Notes: generated from the letters alone by a model not told the origin. 64,000 nt of DNA from Naganishia liquefaciens (GCA_013423385.1 BLZA01000010.1:186001-250000), one strand, 5' to 3'. Shown: positions 12,768 through 24,963, counted from the first letter of the stretch. A program made the numbers and translations.

Positions 12768-15700
12768 CTACCTCATGGATTCTTGCGGTATGTTGTTGCC
12801 CTGCGGATATTGCGGATATTCCATGGGTAGCCAGTTGACATCGATGTTATTCGGAGGATTTGGCATGTTTTGCATTGATCCATTCACAAAGTTCAGGTCC
12901 CTTTGGATTTCGGATTGGGCGGCAGTATGTCAGCTCAGGTTCGATTCTGCTCAAGGTGCCGGCTACATACATGAAACCCTCGACGAATTGCGTGCCAAGA
13001 AAGCTATTGCCAAAGTCGATTTGGTTGATAGCAGACATGTCCTAAAATCAGAGGTGTATTTGTCAGGTTAAATAATTCCGAATTCACTGAAATTCAGCAT
13101 ACCCCAAGGTTCTGTTCAACTGGGAAGCCAGAGAAATCGTATCCAGACGAGGGTCCAGCTTGTATAGTATTTGAAACCATAGTGGACATTGGCAAGCCTG
13201 GATTCATCACCTGCACCGGCATCAACTGATTGTCGCCAACTCCTTGCCAACTGGAGACGCGGGAAAGAACACAATTTTTTCATTTCGGATTCATTCGAGG
13301 ACGCTCAAAGAGGTGATGACTCACGGTATTCTGTTGAATCCTGGACTCTGCTGTCGTGATGGAACAGTCAAGTCAACCTCTGGAGCGAGAGTCATAGTGC
13401 TTTGCGAAAAGTCTTGCGGTATCCACGCCGGCTTAGGGTAAATCTGAACTGCAGCATCTCCGCTGGACTGTTGACTCATATTCCCGTTCCCGTTCGCATT
13501 GACGGGATTGACAACTTGAGTCTTTTGCTGATGTTGCTGCTGGAGTTCCCGAGCGCGAGATTCTACTAATCTGCGGAGTAACATAGCATAGAGCCGTGGA
13601 GGGTGCTGTGGATGTAGTCCACTAATTTGTAGTGGCTCTGCAACAGAGAGGATCCTCTGCAAGACGTCCTTGGTCTCCACGGGCAAGGGCCGCGTTTCAA
13701 GCCTAGTCAACTGCAAGGAAGAGAGTCTCGTCAACTTTGAGCAATGTTTAGGGTTCAGCTGTAGATGTATACCTTGAGAAGGGAGAGGGCCTTTCAAAAA
13801 GCGTTTGGTGTCAATCCCAGTGCTCGAAGGGGAAACGCAGCGAGGCTTACCGCATAGGTAATCATGATCAACTGACTACTCATTAGAGTATTTAGTAGAG
13901 AGTGAGGAACGAATGCGCTTTGTACGAGTTCCAGTACAGATGCTGCGTGGTCATGCACTCTGCAGAAATAGAGTGTCAAGTCCAGTGGATTGTTCTGTGA
14001 GGATAAGAAGCCGCTTAGCAGTATGCCAATCGTGCACGTAAAATCAAATGAGAATGTTGACGGACCTCCAAGGCATTCTGCAGGCCGAAAGAGCACAGAA
14101 CGAGGCAGTTGTGATGATAGTAGAATCTGGCAATCTGGTCGTACGGCACGCCGAGATCCGAAGTCGCTTTTCTGGACGAGCCGGCCTGAGCAAACTTTTA
14201 CAAGGCAAGAGTGCAGCTCCGCAGACGATTGCACTTACTCTAACAGTGGCTTCCAATGTTCCCAAATTCGCGTCATGTGTTCTTGCGCAGGTTGCAAGAC
14301 AAAATTGTAGTTGAAGTTGATCAACAGCCCAGAGCTGCTCAGGGGCATATCCGACCAGCACAGTATGTCCACAATATTGGAAGCATGTCGCTGTATGTCG
14401 AGAAGCGTACAGACGAGCACATCGTTGGGTTGACTGTAAGGCTCTTTGATCCATTCGCGAGTCCGGCGAATGATCTCGTCTTCGCGCAAGGTATACGGTT
14501 TTCCAAGCTGACGTGAGTGCCAGAGAAGTGAGCCTTTGCGCGCCTTCTCCTTAATGCAGCACTCGCCTGTACACTCCACGATCTGTCTAAAGCGAAGCAC
14601 CACAGCCAACATCGTTCTCGATTTTTGATTTCTTCATGAAGTAGACCATAAGTGGGAGTCAATATGACTTTCTCGGGGATGCCTCACCTTGTCTGGCAAA
14701 CTCCGCGTCCTCGGGGTCCTCGGCTGACACCTTCTTCCGCCGGAAGAGATTCAAATCTGTGGCCATGCTGTCGCAAAACTTGTGAAAAGAGAAAGAGAGA
14801 CATGAGGATCGCTGCCAGCTTACCGAATCGTGATACCCGTAGATAACCATGTCCGTGAATGCTCAAACCTGAGAAAACCATCAGCGCACCTAACAGATGG
14901 AGAAAGAGGAAAACGCACCGTTCCTCTGCCTCTAATGGCCAGAACGACAGCAAGAGGTATGCCTGAATGATTTCCAGGGACTTGATGCCATGCGAAAACA
15001 CGATAGATATCATCTCCTTCATCAAAGCCAGGAATTCGCTGTGCAAGCTAGCCGACGCTTCATGTAACCGGGAAGCGATGACACATATTCTGTTTCCGAG
15101 AAGGCAACGTTTCAGATTGACTTTTGCGTGGGAATTCTGAAACGTACGTTGTAAACAGAAACTCTGACCGGGCCAGCACACTGATCGGCGTATGCAGGGT
15201 TGGATTCAGTACCGGCAAGAGTTTGTGCATATTGTCAAAATATAATTTGAAGAGCTCTTGTACTTGTTGCCAGCTGAGTAACTTCAAAATTCTTGGTTTC
15301 AACTGGAAGCAGACGGATAAGCGGTGCTTTTCAACACGAGATGCACAGAGAACCGACTAACCTTTGGATTGACAATCCGCCTAGTCACGAAGGCCTTCTC
15401 GTCAGCACAACTATGCGACCACGGCAATGAGCGGAACTCACTGATGTATATCGGTCAGAGAGCTGTTTCCGGGCTGTGACATGCCACACGTCATTAGTGA
15501 CCGGACGCCAGAGGAAATGGTGGACAAGCTTTACCTCGAAATATCGAGCATTACCGACACCTGGGAGATTCCTGTTGTTTCGATGCAGTCTGTGTGGCAT
15601 ATCTGGCGTCGTTGCGCCGCCTTGCCCTGGCAGTTGATGAAATGTCTGCGCAGGGCTTTGCCGAGGTGAGGGTCCCTCCGAGTGTGGCTCGTCCGAGCCC

Positions 15701-16593
15701 CGCAAGCTAGCTTCGGCGAGCAGTCCAAGGGGATTGAGCACGCTGGATGGTAAGGACTGCAAGCGACGGCGTTCCGCATGATGCGTATCTGACGATGATG
15801 CGTGATTCGTCAGGGAAGTCGACGCGGCAGGGGTGACGATGTTTTCGATCCCGTGGTCCTGAGTGATGGAGTATGTTCCAGTCATTTCTGAGACAGCCGG
15901 AGATCCATAATGTCAATCTTCTTCGAAGGTCATGGTCTCCTCCATCAATCAACTCACGCTCTACGAGCTTGATACGTGATCCCAGAAGCTGCCGAGACTC
16001 GTTCCCGTCGATCATCTCCATCAAGGGAGAAACAGCCGCCTCATACAGCCTATCCGCCGGACGTTCTTCTGGTCTCTCATTCCGCAAGCTTGATGGAGGA
16101 TTGCACGGCGCAAAAGAGTTTGACCGTGCAGGCATGCCTACGAAAGGAGATGCAAACATGGGTTGCGTCGGGATGACAGTTGCTGGCACCTGAACCGGAA
16201 CGTGGAGTTTCTCTGGTGTTGAGCGTTGCGATATAGTGCTGTCCGATGGCCGCCGACCGATAGAGGGTTGATCCGAGAGGTCAGGGTTTGAGCTCTTGGG
16301 TCTCCTGCCTCTTTTGGATTCTACCCAAACGCATTCGCGGTTATGATTTCGGCAGCGCTAGAGCGACAAAGGTCAGACGGCAAGAGAGAGAGAAGATGGA
16401 TGAGAGGGCTCACTCTACATGGCATTCCCGAGCTTTCATCCCCTCCGACACACTTCATCTTGATTTTCCGACACGATATACATGCAATCGAGCGTCGAGG
16501 TGATCGTTCCCTCTGTCGTTTACGAGACGGACCTGGCTTAGGATTCGAGCTGGCCTGTTCCATTTTGATCGGTTCCGTCAATCCGCCGTCCAT
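12768..16593 (-). CDS. Zn2Cys6 fungal-specific transcription factor
   Basis: This is a multi-exon gene whose N-terminus carries a zinc binuclear cluster. ACISCRKIKMKC is joined by splicing to PCRRCRNHNREC and a basic linker KRGRRPKSS, giving the six-Cys pattern for DNA binding. A Ser/Pro-rich linker follows. The fungal-specific middle homology region comes next, with SWQQVQELFKLYFDNMHKLLPVL, SLEIIQAYLLLSFWPL, MATDLNLFR, a DRS box, and EIIRRTREW. The C-terminus is Gln/Asn-rich and low-complexity, likely an activation region, ending near QGNNIPQESMR. The MATDLNL and DRS signature recalls the PrtT/War1-type branch. Exon borders in the middle were not fully resolved; the total is probably 900-1,000 residues. 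Targets unknown. It converges with the membrane-protein gene, with about 110 nt between stop codons. Confidence 0.85.
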
Positions 16594-17537
16594 TGTAGTA
16601 TGACGGTGAAAGTGGGAGAACTCTTGAAGCAGAACCGACGATCGGCTGCTTTGGGTGACTACTGTTTGATTTTTGCTTTCTCGCTGCTGACGGAATCATG
16701 AATTACTTGTGCGGTTGCGCCGCGATATTGAGCTGACGAATTGGCTAGAGGACGTTCAACCGATGACCACAGTACGAGCGAAGTGTGAGAGCTGATCCAA
16801 CGATATCAGAGTTGTACAACAACGTCCCACAGGTTGCACTAATCGCCCCTCCTGCCGTGCAAAGGTGATAAATGACTTGCAAAAATAGCCATTTGTCCCC
16901 TTGAGAGCTTGAAATCGCTTGAAACTGATCGCGAGGTCGCGTCAGGTGCCCCGCAAAAAAGGTAGCCGGACGTCATTCAGTCTCTCTGCCTTTTCCCCTG
17001 CCGAGCGTCGATGTAGCCACGGCACAAGGGCCGTCACACTGCTCGCCTATAAAGAGCACATTGCAGGAGGATTCGACGTCTACCGAGGACGCCACAAAGC
17101 AAGAAACGATTCGCACGACCGTCTGCGCGGCCGCAAATGAGCTTGCAGCTATAATGCCCCTGGCTATAAGGTGGCGATATCGCGCTCGAGCCCTTTTCTA
17201 GACAGTTATCTGGCAGGAAGACGTGTAACTGCTTCCAACGGCTGCTTCCATGCACCTCAAAGGCTGCTTTGGGTGACGTAGCCTCCGACCCTTCCTCGTA
17301 GCTTTTCGTTGGAAGCAATGCAAATCACCATTATACTTGCCGATGATAAGATACGTCAACCAGGCAGAATGATGTTCCCTTGCCAAGGAGGATTTCCTCA
17401 ATTACATTCGCTAAATTACATTGGTATCCCGCATTCGACCCCTTGCCTACCGCATCCTGTATTCAGGGAACTAGTCGTTGCTGGATGAGAAGATTGAAGG
17501 ATCAGCAAATGACCGTGGCAGTCCCGACAGATTAAAC
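16594..17537. promoter_or_regulatory. Intergenic upstream of the Zn2Cys6 gene
   Basis: It lies between the start of the regulator and the 3' end of the DUF3140 gene, both on the minus strand. No coding frame is convincing. It presumably carries the regulator's promoter and the downstream gene's 3' untranslated region. Confidence 0.35.
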
Positions 17538-18622
17538 TTACCGACTTCGCTTCTTCGAAGGCTCCTCCTCCTCCTCTTCGTCATCATCTTCTTTCTCGTC
17601 CGAATCGTCCCTAAGCGACGGTTCGCCAATTCCGCTACTCTCAGCGCATGCGATTCCAATTTCGTGCGTGAGGACTCACCCTCCCGCCTCGTCGCTCTCA
17701 TCGTCCTCTGGCTCGAAATCCTCGTCCTCCTCCGAATCATAATCATCTCCTTCGTCCTTGAGCCTTTGGAGATCCTCCTCGGTCACCTTTCCACCTCTCT
17801 TCCGCTTGGGCCGGTTCGCAGCCCGGTTGTACCCCTCGGCGCTCTCTTCATCGCTCTCCTTCTTTTCCTCAGGTTCCTCTTCAGCATCAGTCGCTTTCCC
17901 TTTGCCCTTGCCCTTGCCATTGCTCTCGGACGCCTTTCCCTTGCCGGTATTCTCCTCCTCATTCTGCTTGGTAGCGTCATCGGAAGATTGATGCAACGCC
18001 TTGATAGGATCGTGACCCTACAGTGATGATCTCGATTCAGAGGATTCCGGATGCCAGAAGTCCTCGATATGCTCACCCAGTTCTTCAAGCTTTTGGTGCT
18101 CTTGGTCTTTTCAAGCTCTTCCTCGGTCTTCGTATCCTTCATTCTCTCCTCTTGAGCTAGATGGCGCGCACAGTAGGAAACGACCCGACGCATGTGATCA
18201 ACTTGCTCGTCAGTGTACTTTGACGGATCCTGCGAGGAGCACGCAGGTTCGAGGGATCCGCCTTGTCAGATTCCACGATACTGCATTCGCCCGGCGGCAT
18301 ACCTTGTTCGGGTTGGATCTCAGGATCTCGGTGATCTTTTTTCCAGAGTCATGTCCAACAGTCTCCCCGTCAGCGCCCTCCTTTGGCCATCCCGCCGATT
18401 CGGATTCGTCCGACTTGAGCCATTCTTCCAGTTCCTATGCGATGAGTCATAACATCAGAGTGTGCGATGTGTCGCCCAACCGCGTAGAACATACATCGGC
18501 TGTCATGTTGACATACTCTGATCAAGGACAATGGATGAAAATCAGCCTACGCAGACAACACAAAGCAATTGCGCGAACGCACCGTTGAACTGCGAGATGA
18601 CTTCTTCCTTTGATTTGACCAT
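17538..18622 (-). CDS. DUF3140-type protein with acidic/basic tail
   Basis: The gene has several short introns. The N-terminal half matches the DUF3140 pattern: MVKSKEEVISQFN, VNMTADELEEWLKSDES, SAGWPK, GETVGHDSGKKITEILRSNP, MRRVVSYCARHLAQEER and KSTKSLKNW followed by GHDP. The DUF3140 family occurs in bacteria and fungi and has no established function. The C-terminal half is low-complexity: KGKGKGKA, then acidic runs, a basic RPKRKRGG block and a last stretch ending EEPSKKRSR. This looks like a nuclear or chromatin-associated tail. The stop at 17538 lies inside a donor-like GTAAGT, so a further 3' exon is possible. Nuclear localisation is inference. Confidence 0.75.
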
Positions 18623-18984
18623 TTTGTCTGACGATGTTTGTGCGGATGAGACAAACCGGATTGTGTGCACCTATGGCCCCTACCAGAACGACAATGCCGA
18701 CCTCTTCATCTGCCTGCTGGATCGGTGATGCCTTCCTTGCCTGAAGCAGCAACGGGACGATCATCGCAGCCTTACGTCACGCGCGGCAGGAGGCGGAGAT
18801 CGAGCGCGAATCTCCGTGGCGATCGACGGCTGGCATTGTTTCACTCGGGTCGACTGATTTCTTCCTGTTCACGCCAGGTAGTGGAAGACAGTCGGGATCG
18901 TCCCAGAGTTCACTTGCTCATCTGTCAGAGGTCCCGAGTGCGTGCATTTCTGCTCCGTGAAATACATCTCAGAGTCTGACGCAC
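18623..18984. promoter_or_regulatory. Divergent promoter region
   Basis: It separates the DUF3140 gene (-) from the mitochondrial orphan (+). No coding frame is supported. Confidence 0.35.
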
Positions 18985-19692
18985 TTGCTCCCGCTTCGTC
19001 ATAGAATCATGTCTTCCGGTCGACAATCCTGTACCCGTTGCGCCCGTCAAGTGCGCCAGTCTGCTGCAAACCCGACACGAGCCTTCTACACCTCTGTCAA
19101 GTCTCGTGCACCGCTTGCCTCTGATGCCTCAAACTACTCTGCGGCCAACCTCGCCAACCCGAAAAAACCAGCCTTTGCGTCCTCCAGCAACCCCGGACGC
19201 CTATCCGCATCGGATCTCCGAAAACTCGTGGACTTGCACCACGCGTCATCCTCCTTTATCACGCAACAGAATCTATCCACTTCTATCCACGCCGCCTTCC
19301 GTGCCGGAAATCAAGTGCACGAATCCGACACCGCGTTCCGTAGACTGGCGGCATCGCGTCTCGAGTTGAGGGAAGGAGCCGGAAAGAGCGATCGACTTGT
19401 GCGTCATGGTGCGAGCTTGGATTCGGCCGGCCAAGAGCGGTCCGATGCCTCGGGATCGATGATCTTTGGATACGACCCGGAGCCCGTCACGGCCGTCGAT
19501 ATTGCGAGCCGATTGCAAGCGAATGAGATGTGGTCTGCACAGCAGGAGGACAGGGCGGACCTGTACTCGTCGAGGGATTTGGTCGGAATGAGGGAGAGTC
19601 AGATGAGGGATGCCTTGTATGGCACGGTGGGAAAGAAGGCTATGCCGGGATTGGAGGCTGTTCTGGATCATATCGAGGAGCACTCAGAGTAG
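18985..19692 (+). CDS. Predicted mitochondrial orphan protein
   Basis: A single exon of 235 codons. The N-terminus is rich in Arg, Ser and Ala with no acidic residues for about 50 positions (CTRCARQVRQSAANPTRAFY), typical of a mitochondrial presequence. The Met at 19009 is an equally good start. After it comes a mostly helical soluble protein with LSASDLRKLVDLHHASSSF and a charged C-terminus. I do not recognise the family. It could be a mitoribosomal or assembly factor, but nothing proves it. Its stop lies 54 nt from the stop of the convergent gene. Confidence 0.6.
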   Translation: MLPLRHRIMSSGRQSCTRCARQVRQSAANPTRAFYTSVKSRAPLASDASNYSAANLANPKKPAFASSSNPGRLSASDLRKLVDLHHASSSFITQQNLSTSIHAAFRAGNQVHESDTAFRRLAASRLELREGAGKSDRLVRHGASLDSAGQERSDASGSMIFGYDPEPVTAVDIASRLQANEMWSAQQEDRADLYSSRDLVGMRESQMRDALYGTVGKKAMPGLEAVLDHIEEHSE

Positions 19693-19746
19693 CTTTGCTG
19701 GAAAAGCCCTTAAGGGGGAACAGCCTCGTTGTAGTTGAACAGTGAT

Positions 19747-21444
19747 TCAACCGATCGATAAATCACTATATACACTACCATCACCGTCCGATAATTCCTG
19801 ATTGTCTTCCCTCTCCCGTCGCTCCTTCTCTGGATCCCGGCGCATACTGGCACGTGTCGCCCGAGCGGAAGAATCCAATCCAATCTCCGATAATTTACCC
19901 GCGATAGTGCTGGGGGTCGTTGGTGGCGATGGCACTGATCGAGTTTTTGTCGGCATATCGGGATCATCGCTGACTTCGTCATCGTTGACGACATCGTCCT
20001 TGTCGTCGTCGTATACATCGTTGTTGGCTAACGGTTCGAGACGAGTGACGTGCGCATCTGGCCCGTCGACGTCGTCGTCGTCCGATTCCTCTTCGCGGAG
20101 TAATGCATTAATCTCAAGTGGGAATACCGTCAGCTCCCGTCTGACTGCGATCGCTGAGTACTAACTTCGTCGATAAACGTCTGCGAGACTTTTGCCGTGC
20201 CATGCGCCAATCTAAGTTTTGCCCGATGATCCTGCTCCAGCGCCGTCTGCGCATTCTCGCCATCATCTACCGGCCCTGCTGTTCCATACGTCTCCATTTC
20301 CCTCTCCAGCGCCTTTTCGAAATGTGTCAAAGCATTACGGAGCAGTCTTTCGTTCATGCCGAGGGATTCCGCAGTGATAGGCCCTGCCTGATGATGCCGC
20401 GATGTTGAAGAGAGCGATCGATCGCTGTCATTCGATGTCACTTCGTCTGTGTCGGTATTTGTGTTGCCTGCAGCACCTCGGAATGCGGACGCCGTTTTCT
20501 GACCGAACTGCCGTGTTGCAGCAGGCTGGGACAAGTAAAAGCAGAGGAGTCCAGCGTACGCATGTAGGGTTGCGGCAAGGATGAAAGGGTATGAAATGAG
20601 GTAACTGCGCGATTTGATACTCGTTAATTTGAATTTTTGAAAGAAGGCAGGACTCACAGTTCAAGGTCATCCAACGCGCGCTGATATTCCCGAACCTCGA
20701 TGAGGTGCAGTACCAAAGTCAATAGAACCTCAGGTCTCTATCGAGATGGAGCTTCAGCATGCTTCGCGAGTGTTATCAAGGCAAAACTCACATGTATCAC
20801 GGAAACAGAAACCAAGAGCCGGCGAAGATACTGCTCCTTTCGCTGCCATACGTCCATCACCGCATCCGGTTCCATTTGTTGTTGCCGAGCGCTACTTTCG
20901 CTTTCTGCCCTCCATGCCGCATCGATTTCCAGATCAAAGACGGGCAGCGCCCATTTCCACGACGTCTTCCAATCGACCTCTTCGCACCGGACCTGAATTA
21001 CTTGGTGTCATCGCGGTCAAGCTGATCAGGTCGTCCAGCCATGAGAAGATTTGCAAAAAGACTTACGAGTATTGCCCAGGCGGCGCTGGCTTGTTGCTGG
21101 TTTCGAGTCCGTATCGCGTGGTGCAGCAGATTGACGAGATTCTGGATGTAAATCCGTCGAGTCGTGTTGATGGGAACCGGTTCAAAGGATACCTCCAATG
21201 GCGGGAGGCGAGGCATTTTGGACGTATCTTACGATCCTCAGATTGTGCGCTGCCGCGGGCATAGTATTTGGCGGCCACGATCGTGCGCGACGTCGCCTCT
21301 GGCTTGAACGGGTGCTTGAATCGTGCCGTCGGCATACCCTCTTGCACGAAGAACCGTCTATCGCGTGTGAGACATCCTCAACTCGGTCGCGATCGCCCAG
21401 GAGTTTCGGAGCTGCAGGTCGCCCTCTTCCTCTGATCTCGTCAT
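19747..21444 (-). CDS. Probable RNA polymerase I initiation factor, Rrn11/TAF1A-like
   Basis: Multi-exon gene of about 440-480 residues. Helical repeat-like segments resemble the Rrn11/TAF1A family, a TPR-like subunit of the Pol I core factor/SL1: YIQNLVNLLHHAIRTRNQQQASAAWAILV, then CEEVDWKTSWKWALPVFDLEID, then REYQRALDDLEL and FILAATLHAYAGLLCFYL. A long acidic Ser/Asp-rich C-terminus follows. The first exon (from 21444) is short and polar. The gene is divergent from COQ7, with 112 nt between starts. The family assignment rests on the pattern of paired helices with WAIL/W-K-W-AL motifs and is tentative. The alternative is an unrelated TPR protein. Confidence 0.5.
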
Positions 21445-21556
21445 GCTCGGATCGTACTAGGTCTTTGCCCACGCCGAATTACTCTAAACCACGAAGCCCA
21501 ATACTCGTGTTGGCTTGACCTTGAGACGCAACACTCTCTCTGACGGAACGGAAGCC
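21445..21556. promoter_or_regulatory. Short bidirectional promoter
   Basis: Only 112 nt separate the start codons of the Rrn11-like gene (-) and COQ7 (+). Both promoters must overlap here or reach into the genes. Confidence 0.45.
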
Positions 21557-22645
21557 ATGTCTGGCCTCGCCTTCAACCGCTCCATCGTTCGCCAGAGAAG
21601 TCGCCATGCCGCATCAATCGCATCGCCAGCACAACCATCACAGTCCATTCGCGCTGTCCTCAACGTTCGCCCATACTCCGCCAAATACGCACCTTCGCAA
21701 CGCGAGCCAACCGCATTCGCTTCAGAGGCATACCACGAGCGTGAGATATCCGGTAAACCTTTCCGGGTGGATCGATACCTTCGGGATCCCAGTCCCGCGA
21801 CGACGGAGACACCTGTCGATCTGACGCCGGAGCAAAGGAAGATAATCGAGCGCACGCTACGCGTGGATCTGGTGGGTGAGGGCGGCGCGAATTGGATCTA
21901 CCAGGCAACCAAGTTTGTGGCGGATCTCAAGGGGGACAAGGAGACGTCGAAAAAGGTCGAGGCAAGTCGCTTTCATTTGCCATTCGAATTCTCCTTACCT
22001 GCTGGTATCGTTAGGAAATGTGGTCAACCGAGCGCCATCATCTTCGCACGCTTTCGACTTTGCAGAAACAGCATCGAGTCCGCCCGACGTTACTCTATCC
22101 TCTGTGGAAAGCTGCTTCGCTTACCGTCGGAGCAGCAACAGCCATGATGGGGTCGCGCGCAATCATGGCATGTACGGAAGCCGTTGAAACCGTTATCGGC
22201 GAGCACTACGACGAGTGAGTGTGCATCTTTGCGCTTTGCAGTCCCGCAGCTGATTCAAGAATTGCTCATTCCCGCCATCAGCCAAATCAAAGCCTTGGCT
22301 GCCGTCTTCCCCCTTGAAGATCCAAATCATCTATCCTCCATCTCTGAAGTCAAGAAGGACTCCTCGACCCCAGTAGAATTCAACCCGGACCACAGCTCAT
22401 CCGGCATGCCCTCTACCATCTCCACCGCATCCGATCCCACACCAAAGGCACATCTCGATAATCCTGCCATACATCCCTCTGTTCCTTTGATGCACAAGAT
22501 TTTGCAGGAATTCCGGGACGATGAACTCGAGCATCTCGATACGGCTGTCGATAATGGAGCGCAGCTTACGCCAGGTCATGCACTATTGAGCACTGTAATT
22601 GAGACGGGATGCAGGGGAGCTATTTGGGTTGCTGCTCGAGTCTAG
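21557..22645 (+). CDS. COQ7: 5-demethoxyubiquinone hydroxylase, mitochondrial (COQ7)
   Basis: It hydroxylates demethoxyubiquinone in the penultimate step of ubiquinone synthesis, on the matrix side of the inner mitochondrial membrane. Exons 21557-21961, 22015-22214 and 22282-22645 give 322 residues. An Arg/Ser-rich presequence is followed by the carboxylate-bridged diiron fold: RVDLVGEGGANWIYQ, MWSTERHHL, QHRVRPTLLYPLW, CTEAVETVIGEHYD and FRDDELEHLD, with the Glu and Glu-x2-His ligands all present. The C-terminus has the family GCRGAIWVAARV. There is an extra Ser/Pro/Thr-rich loop of about 65 residues before the last ligand helix. The first intron uses a GC donor (GAG|GCAAGT). Confidence 0.96.
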
Positions 22646-22895
22646 GCGGGAATGACGTATGCTGTAACGGCCTGGCCAGAGGAGATGCTGATATAATGCA
22701 GTTGTAGACATGCTAGATGCCACGATACCAGAATCTCAGCCTTGTCTCTCTTCGATACGATAACGCCTTTTGCGTCCAATGGTCTTCATTTTCGCTGAAA
22801 TAAGGCGTCTCTCTACAGCATACTATCGCATTGATATTGAATTACATTTCCGACGCCAGAGCCGGTTCGTCTCGCTATTCTTCTTTTCACTTTGT

Positions 22896-24569
22896 TCATG
22901 CGCCCACTGCTTCGTTCCCCTCGACGTGATGGCCATTTACTTTGCTTTTTGCCGACTTTGCCTCCTCTGCCGAATCACTGAGACTTTTCTGAGGACCCGG
23001 GAAGAAGGAGGCGTACGGCACCAATTGAGCATTCGGGTTGAGGGTCATGCCGAATCCGGGCTTGTCCGTGAGATCGACACGACCGTTCACTGGCAAGGGT
23101 TCGTCGAGGAACAAATCTCCGAAAGAGGGATGCACAGACTTTCCATCCGGTGAATTGGCCTGCGAGAGATTGTAATTCAGCGTTATAGCGCGAAGCGAGG
23201 TCTTCCGATACATACAATGTATTCACAGAAGGACGAGTTGGGGAACGTCATGATGGCCTGGAACGAATACGGTCCGCTTCCGTGCGGCACAACGGGAATA
23301 TCGTAGGCGGCCGCCATCGCAGCGACCTTGACAAGTTCGGTCAATCCCCCGAGCGTGGAGTCCGGAAAGATGAGGTATGTTAGTCTGATGACCCTTATCC
23401 CACAGAAGGCAGGTACTTATCACATGACGTCTGGCTGAATGATATCGATTGAGCGATCTTCAATGAGCTTTCGGAAGCCGTATTTTGAGTATTCGTGTTC
23501 GCCGGTCGTCCACTTGACAGTTGGCAGTGCGCGCTTGAGCTGAGACGGAGGTGTGAGTATCTGCGCGAGTGAAAGATAAGGCGACGTCTGCTTACCAGTC
23601 GATGGCCGTCAAAGTCATCTGGGTGGAGAACCTCCTCCCACCAGTGAATGTTAATCTTCTCATCAATGCAAGCCTGTGAACGTTGCTCAGCGCGTGATTC
23701 TCCCTTTCTACACAGAAAACCAACGACTCACCTGCGCCAGCTCAATAGCATACTGAACGTTCAAGCTCATATAGCAATCCACCATGATCGGGAAGTCAGG
23801 GCCCACAGCCTCTCGATGTCCCTTCAAGAACTCGACATTCTTCTTCATTCCCTCAGGACCCTCGTGTGGGCCATGCGGCAAGGGCACTTTACCGCCCCAG
23901 AACCCCATCCGCTTGGCCTCGGCAGGCAGCGGCCCGGTCAGGTAGAGAGGGATATCCTTCTTGGTGCGGCCGCCGATCATCTTGTAGACGGGTTCCCCAC
24001 GGATCTTGCCGAGAAGGTCCCAGATGGCGAGATCGACGACGGAGATGGTAGCGAGTGTTATGCCCTTTCGACCGTAGAACATGGATGCTTTAAACATCTG
24101 CAGGGGAGAGGCATTACATCGCTGTGATGGGGAAATCCTCTGCAAACGAGGAAAACTCACCTGTTCCCAGATCAAATTCGTGTCTCTTGGGTCTTTGCCA
24201 ATGACAAATCGCTTGAAGTGTTCCTCGATCAGCCAACAGGCGGGAGGACCTCCGAAGCCCGTGGCATAGCCGACCGTTCCATCCGATGCGGTCACCTTGA
24301 CGAACAATGATCCAAGCACACCAATGCCCCAGGATGTCCGCGAAGAGGTGTATTCCGGGTATTGAGACATGGGATTCGAGATGTTGCCGGCGACGATCCA
24401 GTGAGACTGGCCTTGTCGGTGATAGTCACCGCCCGAACCATTGGCGGCGGGGACGAATGTCTCGATCCCTACCTGTCAGCGAGATATCAGTGGGAGATTG
24501 CATACAGAGAGAGTATGTGTAACGCACGATCGTAGGGAAAGTCTTTGACGTTCCATTGGTGGTGCTCAT
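22896..24569 (-). CDS. LRA3: L-rhamnonate dehydratase-like enolase superfamily enzyme
   Basis: It likely dehydrates L-rhamnonate (or a close 6-deoxy sugar acid) to the 2-keto-3-deoxy acid in the oxidative L-rhamnose pathway. Opening exons are 24569-24528, 24472-24161 and 24097-23732, then from 23673, with more downstream; about 430-445 residues. RhmD-type signatures are present: SRTSWGIGVLGSLFVKV, ATGFGGPPACWLIEEHFKRF, FYGRKGITL, SVVDLAIWDLLGK, GFWGGKVPLP, the metal ligand in IMVDCYMSLN, WWEEVLHPDDFDG, TTGEHEYSKYGFRKL, the catalytic HGSGPY, and SPDGKSVHPSFGDLFLDEP. The expected PDVMWxGGL segment is disturbed at an intron near 23385-23423. It is divergent from a Zn2Cys6 regulator, which fits an inducible catabolic gene. 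The exact substrate is inferred. Confidence 0.87.
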
Positions 24570-24963
24570 TGTGGCTGAAACTGATGGACTGGTGGAAGTT
24601 AGGTGCAAGTGTCTAGACGTTCTAGCTATATGACAGAAGGACACATAACGACGAAGATTCGACCTTGATACTTATACACGTCCATCAGCGGCAGAGCGAA
24701 CAGCAAAGCCATGGCTGCTCTGGAATATGATCAGTCCGGAAAGTGGACCGCCATGTTAGCGGGTACACGGAAGGTCATTACGCCGAGATTCGGAGGGAAA
24801 GCAAGTGGAGGATGTCCGAAGCCGGGCACTTCCAATTGAGGAGGTCATTGTCGAGTAGCTCACTGGACTTCCTGAACGGTATCTTGCTACCTTACTCGTC
24901 CGAACGCACGGGAACCGCTATGCTATCTCAGTTCCAACGCAGATCGCCATAGATCTCTCGAGC
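24570..24963. promoter_or_regulatory. Shared divergent promoter, dehydratase/regulator
   Basis: 394 nt between the two start codons. Several CGG/CCG triplets of the type bound by Zn2Cys6 proteins occur here, including TCCGGAAAGTGGACCG near 24735 (CGG and CCG separated by 8 nt) and CGCCGAGATTCGG near 24782. These are short and could be chance. Confidence 0.4.

Noticed and set aside
17478-18026. 182-codon leucine-rich plus-strand frame
   Set aside because: It is the antisense of the acidic/basic DUF3140 tail; low-complexity Glu/Lys codons read as Leu/Phe on the other strand.
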